This document shows positions 40,001-49,000 of a stretch of DNA of 64,000 nt, piece after piece. This DNA comes from Clostridiales bacterium (GTDB lineage: Bacteria > Bacillota > Clostridia > Christensenellales > UBA1242). Each line of letters begins with the position of its first letter. Positions within the stretch are counted from its first letter, which is position 1. The position numbers and the translations under genes are program-made. The notes under the pieces were generated by a model. The model was not told the origin of the DNA, did not search any database, and saw only the letters and a list, made by a program, of their open reading frames with translations. The DNA lies in contig SVIQ01000002.1 in the NCBI GenBank assembly GCA_015069415.1, positions 88,126 through 152,125 on the forward strand, written 5' to 3'.

Positions 40001-43000
40001 AATTTAAACATTGAGTTAGATTCACATTCTTCAAACAAAGAAAACACAACAAGTACTTCTAGTGTTACATATGTAGGAGGACTTGCTGGAAAAATTGACA
40101 ATTCAATAATCATTAACATTAATTTAGACGGAAACGGATCTACTCTATTAGGTAAAGAATATGTTGGAGGAATTGCGGGAGAGATAACTGGAGGAAGTCA
40201 GTTGTATGCAATTTCAACAAAGCTCAATGCGCAAGGTGGTGATCCTACAGCTTCAAATGTCGGAGGAGTGGCTGGACGAATTAATTTAACTTCAAGATCT
40301 AACTCTAAATCTTTATACAGCTTATCTCACATTACGGTTGCTGGAAGTAAGTTAAAAGGTGGATATGTTGGAGGAATTGCCGGACGTGTAGAAGCAGAAG
40401 GTAATAATATTGTTAAAGCATACAGACTTCGTTACGACGTGTTGGATACTTCAAAATTGGAAGGTGCAAGTGCTGTCGGCGGATTGTTTGGTGTGTTTAG
40501 CGGAGAATTAAAAGCCTCTCAAGTTACAGCAGTTGAAACTACTCAATATGAATACGATAAGGCAATGGCAAACTATGTGCTTAATGGAAAACTTGAAAAA
40601 GCTGGAAACTTAACATTAATTAAAGGATCTAGTTTCTCTGGTGGATTAATTGGTGTTGGTGTTGACACGTCAGTTTACGCAAGTTACGCTAAAGTTGGAT
40701 TTGATCCAGAATCAACAGGAGTGTTGGGAGGCGTTTACGGACTTTCTATTGGTTCAAAAATTGCATTCTCATATGCAGTACCTTATGTAAACACGGAAAA
40801 TGAAGTAATAGCTGGTGGTTTAATTGGTCTTGCATACAAAAATAAAACTTTAGCTGAAAGTTCTAGTTATAAAGAAGTTCAAGCATTTGTTGCTTCAATG
40901 AAAGAATCTGGTAATACGTACGATTCATTAGAATTTACTTTCTCTACATTAATTTATGATACGACTAAAAAACATGCAAATTCTCAGTACAACGTTCTAA
41001 TGAACGAAGGTAATGATATTGAGAAACAAAACACAAAAGTGGCTGGACGTTATCCTGACGATATTTCGAATTTTGATGCAACTCACTCAGCACTTTTAAG
41101 TGATTTGGTGAACATTACAACTCCAGAAGCTTCAACAAAACAAAAAGACACATTTGACAATATGTTTAAAGGTTGGTCGTCGGTTGAATATTGGAGCTTA
41201 AATAACTTAAAAATTTATCCAACTCTTGAAAGAGACGAAGCGATAAATTACTATATCATTGATGACATTTCAGATTTCCATGTAATGATTAACAATCCAA
41301 GTAAGAATTACATGATTGTCAAAGACATTAATATGTCTACATGGCAATTAGAAAGCAAAAGCAATTACATTTTCAATTGTGACTTTACTGGAACTCTTGT
41401 AGGTAAACTTAATAATGGTGGTGCTCCACTTCTTTCTGGATTAAAACTAGAATGTGGAAATAGTGGAGATGCGGGATTGTTCAAGAAAACAGCCGGTGCT
41501 GAAATTTCAAACATTAAGTTTGAATGGGACGGTGTAACAAATAAAGCAGCAATAACTACTACTACTAAAAATTTAGAGTTAGAGTACATTGGACTTGTTT
41601 CATGCGAAGACTCTGGATCTATGTTCTCAGGCTTGACAGTTAGTGTTAAAGCGAAAACTGGAGAGGATGCACTCTTCATTGACAATACAGCGAATACAAC
41701 GCAAACGATTCAAGGATTTGGTGGAATTGTTGGTCGTGCTAGTGGTAGTGAAATTTATTCTTCTTCCGTAACTGGCAATGTAATCGCAAAAATTACTGAA
41801 TTTGGTGGCATTGTTGCAAAAGCAGACGCATTAATAATTAAGGATGCAAACAATGAAAACCTAAGTCAATCTACTAGAATTCAAGATTGCTCAGTCAATG
41901 GTACTCATACTTTAACAACAAATGGAGAATCTTCATTCGGAGGAATTGTTGGTGCCTCTCAAAATACAACAATTTCAACTAGCGATTTTGTCAATGGTTG
42001 TAAAATTGTTGCAACTTTAGAAAGCGTTGCTAATATTGGTGGAATTGCGGGAAATCTAGATCAAGGTTCTTACATTGCTTCATGTGATTCTTATGGTGAA
42101 ATTGTTATTTCAATTGGTGCTAAAAATGTGAACCTCTATCTTGGAGGAATTGCAGGTACGTCAAACGGACAAATTAGTAATTCTTCTGCAAATGCAACAT
42201 TTACTACAGTTATTGACGAAGAGGATAATATTAGTACTCCTGCAGTTAATATTAATACTCTTGCAGTCGGTGGAGTTGTTGGACAACTTGCTAGCTCGGG
42301 TTATGAAGACATTTTCAACGTTTTAAGTTATGGTGAAATTGACTTTAGTTCTGGAAATTACACAACAGTATACGCTGGAGGAATTGCCGGATTTGCAACT
42401 AGTGAAGTTTCAATTGCAAATTCAATGAATTTAACAGATGTAAAAGCTAAAGCAAGTTCTAACTTATATATGGGTGGAATTATTGGAACAGCTGGTACAG
42501 ATGTAGAAAACGGAGATCAATCATTAACGATAAGTAACGTTGCTTCTACTGGAAGAATTGTTCCGACAATTGAAAGTGATAATGCAAAATTGTACGTTGG
42601 TGGACTTGCTGGATTTGTAAAAGATGATTTCAATGTGACAAATTCTTACACACTTTCAAGTATTATTGCAAGTGATGTAGATGGTTCAGTTTTGGCAAAG
42701 AACAAAGAAGCTGAGCGAATTAATGCTGTACTTGGAAATGGATCGATTTCTTCTACAAGTACAAACGTTTACTACTCATCGGATTATGCATTAGTTGAAG
42801 AATGTAAGGATGTCGACAATGACGGTCTTAAGAACTACACTGCATATAATTTAGTGAGAGGTAGCCTCTTTGACTCATTTGTTGCTGATTCTAATGAAGG
42901 ATTTGTGTTTGCTGACGGAAAAGACTCTACTACAAAAGTTCCTTATGTTAAGAGCATTGCGTCATTATTAGTTAATGCAAAACTTCTGGACAGTAATGAT

Positions 43001-46000
43001 AATGAATATATCAAAGATGGAACTGCTTATAATCCAAAATTAATTCAAACCAATAACAGTGAACATTCATTTGACGGTAGTTATACTTATTACATTCTAG
43101 CTATTTCTCAAAATGACAATGTTTACGCTCTTCCTGAGTTTGATGGAGATTTAAACGGAATTTTAATTGGACAAGATGTTGAATATTCTGTGTCTCAAGC
43201 TCCTAATATAAAGATTTCAGAGGATTCTGCAATTTCTAACATTCATGTAAGAGGTAGTGGAACTGCAGTACCATTAGTTTCTGAAAATAAAGGTGTGGTT
43301 TCAAACTGTTCTGTAATGGGACATTTTACAGGATTACAAAGTTCTGATGAAAACGATAAAGATAAAGGGAAGGGCGCGTTAGTAACAAACAACTATGGAT
43401 TGGTTGAATACTGTTACTCTACTGCAGAATTAGTAGTTGCAGAAAATGAAACATACTCTTTAAGTGGACTTGTTTATGAACAAAATCAAGGTAGTAAGAT
43501 TTTCTCATCATTCTTCACTGGTTACATTGAAGGAACAGGTGCGGGAATTGCTGGCTCTAATCCTAATAGTGTTTCAAACTATATTTACAACTGTTACAGT
43601 GCTGGTGTTGTAACTACAACTAGTAGTAATAGTTTTGCGGGATTCACTCTTTCGGGAGATACTGGAAGTAATAACTACTTAGATAAATGGGCTAAGTTTG
43701 AAGAAATAACTGGAACAGGTCTTCCTCTTTCTACAATTGAAACAAAAGATTTAATGAAAGCTACTAACTTAAAAGGTAGATGGCACACTGCATTAACGGA
43801 TAGTGGTTATAACACAAAAGCAGGACTGTTCGGAAAGAACTACAACTATCCTGTTTATAACCTTAACAAAGTCAATGTGGATAAAGACGCTGAATTACAA
43901 GATTTCTTAAGATTAGAAGATACTGGTAATGGAGCTTGTGCCGATGACACTCTTTCAAGAACTTATGAGAATCTTTTAGGGGCTAATTACAATAAAGCAT
44001 TTAAGATTCCTCATATTGGAGTTTTAGATACAATTAGTTGCTTAATGAAAGACAAAGCAAATATTAACTTTGGAAATTACAACTTCGTGCTAATTTATGA
44101 CATTATAGCTAATGATAACAGTGCTAAAAGAGTTGAATTAGATAAAGATGAAAAAATTACAAAAAATAATTTAGTAAATTTCACTAATGGGCTAATTATT
44201 TCTAACAAGTATCTAGGATATAATGACGCTACTAATTCAACAAATCATTGTGAAATTAGTGGTCTTAACACTCATGGATTGTTTAGAGAATTTACAGGCT
44301 CTAGCATTTACGACATTAAGATTGGAGATGCATATAGTCTAAAAGATACTGGTGTAATTGGTGCTAGTTCAAGCGAAAGCGGAAATTCGAATGTGGAAAA
44401 TGTTACATTATTGAACTTGGCAATTACGTCTAATGGAGATAGCTCAAATACTGGTGTGTTGTTTGGAAATGTCGATGGAACTTTGAATGTAACTAACATT
44501 AAAAATGAAGCCGGAAAAACCACAACTGTTACTGGCGGAAATAAGACAAACATTGGACTAATTGCTGGAAGTTCAAATGGAAAAATCAATATTAAAGATA
44601 TCGATGTATCATTAGTGTTAAAGGGTTCTGAAGTTGCCGGTGGATTAGTTGGTGTCGCCACTAATTCTACTATTAAGATTGAAACTGTTACAAGTACAGC
44701 AATTATTGCAACGGCTGAAGGAACAAAAACTAACAAAGTAAACGTTGAATTTGATGGTTGTACACTTGCTGGCGGATTAGTTGGAGAATTAAATAACTCA
44801 ACTGTTGATGGAAGCAGTCTCAAACTCAAATTAGATTTCTTTGGGAATGCAGAAACACTTGGTGGCATCGCTGGAAAATCTGTTGAAAATTCTTCAATTT
44901 CTAACATTATTGCAACAACAAGTAAAGTTTGCAATGTTACAAACTTTGGTGGAATTGTAGCGATTGTTGAAAATGAAAAAACAAATGAAAGCAAGTTGAC
45001 AGTTTCATCAGTTGAAATAACAATTTCTCATGTCGAACAAAACCAAACTCAGGGCGTTGTAACTTTAAGTGGCACGCAAGGTGGCGGTTCTGAGGGTGGA
45101 GAAACTGTAGAATACGGTGTAATACTTGCTGAAAATGGTGTTGCCGGAGCTCTTGCTGGTCTTGTTAAAGGTAATATTTCGGCATCCAGATTAACTATTA
45201 AGAACGTAGGTAATGCATCTGAATTTGTTGTTCAACAAAAGAGAAAAAATGAAAAAACTTCATTGGGCGTTGGAATTTTTGCAGGTGTTTTAGAAAGTGG
45301 CAACATTGAAGTCAAAACTGGGTCAACAATTAACGTCAAAATGAGGGCTCAATTCTCTAAGAACATCGGTGGCGTAGTTGGAGCATATAAAACAGGACAA
45401 ATTTTAGTAGAGAATGGCGTTATTTACAATGTTTCAATGGAAACTGCTGGTGAAAACATTGGTGGTGTGTTCGGGCTTGTTGACGAAAAATATTTTGAAA
45501 CAAAAGTAACTGCTGAAACTTTTGGAACACTGAAAGATAGCTTATATACAAAAAATGATGATGTATATGAAAAGGTTGATTCCGAAAATGCAACATACAA
45601 CGAAGATACGATATACTACGCATTTAGTGGACTTCTCATAGATGATGTATTTGGAAAAATGATTCAAAATGGAACAGTTGTAGAAGAATATCCGTACAAA
45701 AACTTCTTTAGTACAAAAGTAGGGTCTAGTGATGCAGATATAAACCTTATTGGAAACGTTGAAAATGTTGGTGGATTAATTGGTTGTATGAAAGGAGATT
45801 TTGGTGCTCTTGATGATAAAGGATTAATTGACAACAAAAATAAAATTACAAAAGGTGATGCAAACAGTATTATTAATGTTGGTGGTGTAGCTGGATTATA
45901 CGCTGTTAACATTGGAACAACAGGCTTAAAGAACAGTGCTGAGATTGTTCTTAAAGAAAATTCATTGAATGTCGGTGGAATTTTCGGTCATCTAGAAAGT

Positions 46001-49000
46001 TCTAAATATACTATTCACACAAATATGACGAACTCGGCAAACGTTGCTGGATATCAAAACGTTGGAAGTTTGGTTGGATTCCTGGGACATGCTTCACAAG
46101 GAATAACTTCTCTTGAAGGAAATTTGGCAATTTCAGATGTTGAAGGTGAGATTAACGTAGGTGGTGTTGCCGGCCTTGTGATTCACTCTAAAGTTGGAAG
46201 TTATATAGCTGATAAATCTGCTTCGGCTACAATATCTTCATCGGCAGATGTAAAAGTTTGCGGTGTTGCAAACGTCGGTGGAATAGTTGGTTATATTCAA
46301 GGAAAAAATATAGAAGGGGATTATAATATTTATAAGAATCCTAACACTAATAAGTGGTTTATTCTTACAAATAAAGACGGATATGTTTATGAACTGACGG
46401 AAGACCATAAAACAGGAGCTCTGTATAAGCTGGAGAAAGGTACAGAAACATCAACTTCCGAGAATCCTGCAGGTATTAGTCCTAAATATGTATCCGCGGA
46501 ACTTAATAACATTACAAATCAATATAAAAATGAGAACGATGAGACAAAAACTACAAATATAACAGTTCACGGTAAAGGAAATAGTGCTGTTCCTACAAAT
46601 ATCGGAGGACTTGCTGGAGCGATTGATAATAAAATCAACTCAATTTGTGTAAGAAATAATGTTTTAACTAACATTACGATTTCTACTGATCCAGAAGGAG
46701 GAGAAGGAACAACAATTAAAACTTCTGGAACTAATAAGACTTTGAGTTCTGCAAAGAGATATGAGACAGAAAATATCACTCAAGATAATAATATTATTAC
46801 GGATATAGCATTAGATTCTATGGAAAGTGGAATCGGTGGATTCGTTGGTGCTAGATATGGTAATACATATGGAGCAGAATTCGGAAATGAAATAGGTATT
46901 AAAGCATTAAATGTCCCATTAGGTGTAAATGTTGGAACATATTATGGCTATCATGATATAGATGGAGCAAGGAGTATTATTTATCCTACATTGAAATCTG
47001 CTGTAAATGTAGACGGAGCTTATAATATAGGAGGTTTAATTGGTTATGTTAAATCTGCAGGATCCGTAAATGAAGGAGAAGTAGTAGGTGACAGTACTAA
47101 ACATTTTATAAAACAAGCAGAACACAAGATTACTCTGCAAAGTACTCTCATGGGAATGCGTGTTGGTGGATTGTTTGGTAAAGTGCATGCAAGTAATGTT
47201 TCAGGTTTAACAATTTCAAGTGCTAATACTAATAATATAGAGATTAATACAAGTAACTCGTATTACATGGGTGGACTTGTTGGAATGTGGACTTGCGATC
47301 CTGTTACAGAAATGAAATTTAACAATGCGAAAGTTGAAGGTAAAGTTACTTCGAGTGCTACAGATGAAGTGAATTCAGCATCAGAATTTGGAGGACTTAT
47401 TGGACTTGTAAAAGTTCCAAATGCTTCAACTGGAGACAGAGTATCAGTTGAAGTAAAAGGAACCCACAATTATCCATTCACAGTTAACACAATAGAAAAT
47501 GAGAATTACGCAGATGGTCGTTCAAATTTCAATTCTTATGATTCTGAATCTCAGTTGTATTTGGTTGCAAATGCGTATTATATCAACTTAGACGAATTTT
47601 CAATTTCGCCAGGGAAACTTGTAGAGGTGTCTTATACAACAAACATTCCAGGGATCGGCGATCAAACGCGAACAAAATATGTTAATCCAATAACGGGAAC
47701 AACGGGTTGGAATACAGAATATACAGGATTTAAGCAAATTCAAAGATATATTGAACAAGACATTACATCCAAAAATACAACTGCTAAAAATACTGCGATT
47801 TCAACAATTTACAATGCTGAGAATATTACAAAAGTTGTAAATAATAGTGATAATAAAATCAAATACACTATTTATGAAGAATCGTACGGAAATCCTTACT
47901 TGTACTGCAAGATTGGTATTGCTTCACTTTATAAAGACGCAGAAGGAAACACAGATGTTGAACTTTCAGACATTCAAAAAGATCCTCGGCCATATATTGA
48001 TGCAGGTCATGACGATGGCACATATGTTGGGAATAATGACGTATTCGGTGATTCTAGCGTAGAATGCAACGCTGCAAACGCTAAATCTCTAAATTTACTT
48101 GATCAATATGACTGGACAAGCGAGGGTGACGAAGATTATAAAGATTATGAAGTTATCACTCAAAAAATTGTAGATGTATCAACTGGTGGTTTCGGATTGT
48201 ATTATAATAAAGATGGAGAACTGACAGATGCTCCAGGCGAAGAAGATTATCCATATGCTATTGGAATGATTTATGGAGTAGAAGGTTATCTAGGTTCAGA
48301 CAAAACAACATATTTTTCATTTGGAATTGTTTATTCAGAAAATGATCAAGCAACAGTGCAAAATGGTTCAATCTTTAATGTTTCTGGTGTGCAAGGACAA
48401 CATGAAAAAGCTGAAGACGCAACAGACGGAAGTAAAGTTGGTTGGTGGATTGCTGGCATTGCCGTAGGTTTAGGTGTAGTTGCTCTATGTATATTCTGCC
48501 CTGCCGCAATTGGATGGGTTGCAGGAGCGGTACAGCACCTTTCGGGGCCGGTATTGTTGTCATTAAAAGCAAAAATTATAATTGGAGCTTCGTCGGTAAT
48601 CGCTTCTGCAATTTGTGGATTTGGTCTTTATGATGAATTAACAAAAACGACAGGTAAACAATATATGAATGAGTCATTCTTTGAAGTAAAAGATCAAAAC
48701 TTTGGTTACTTGACTTCTGGGACAACTAGAATTATTGCAGACAGATCTAACACTTATGAATTTAGATCAGATTTAACTATTTATGAGATATTTTCCGCAA
48801 CTGAGGGTGCAGGAGTGGATTTAGATGGAGATGATATTAAAGCAGAAGGAACTGTTAACCTTCCATTGTCATATTATTTTTATTCATTTAATAAGCCATC
48901 GGATTTGTATGAAAAATCATATGTAACCATAAATGCCGTAGAAGGCGTGGATAATCCAATTAGTTATTCAGCTACAGGAGAAGAAAACTTTACGTCTCAT

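Noticed and set aside
44308-44994. A 228-residue minus-strand frame inside the giant gene, and similar ones at 21608-22102 and 41365-41685
   Set aside because: Antisense frames rich in Pro, Ser, Thr and Val arise from the codon pattern of GLUG-like repeats; they lack ribosome binding sites and promoters.
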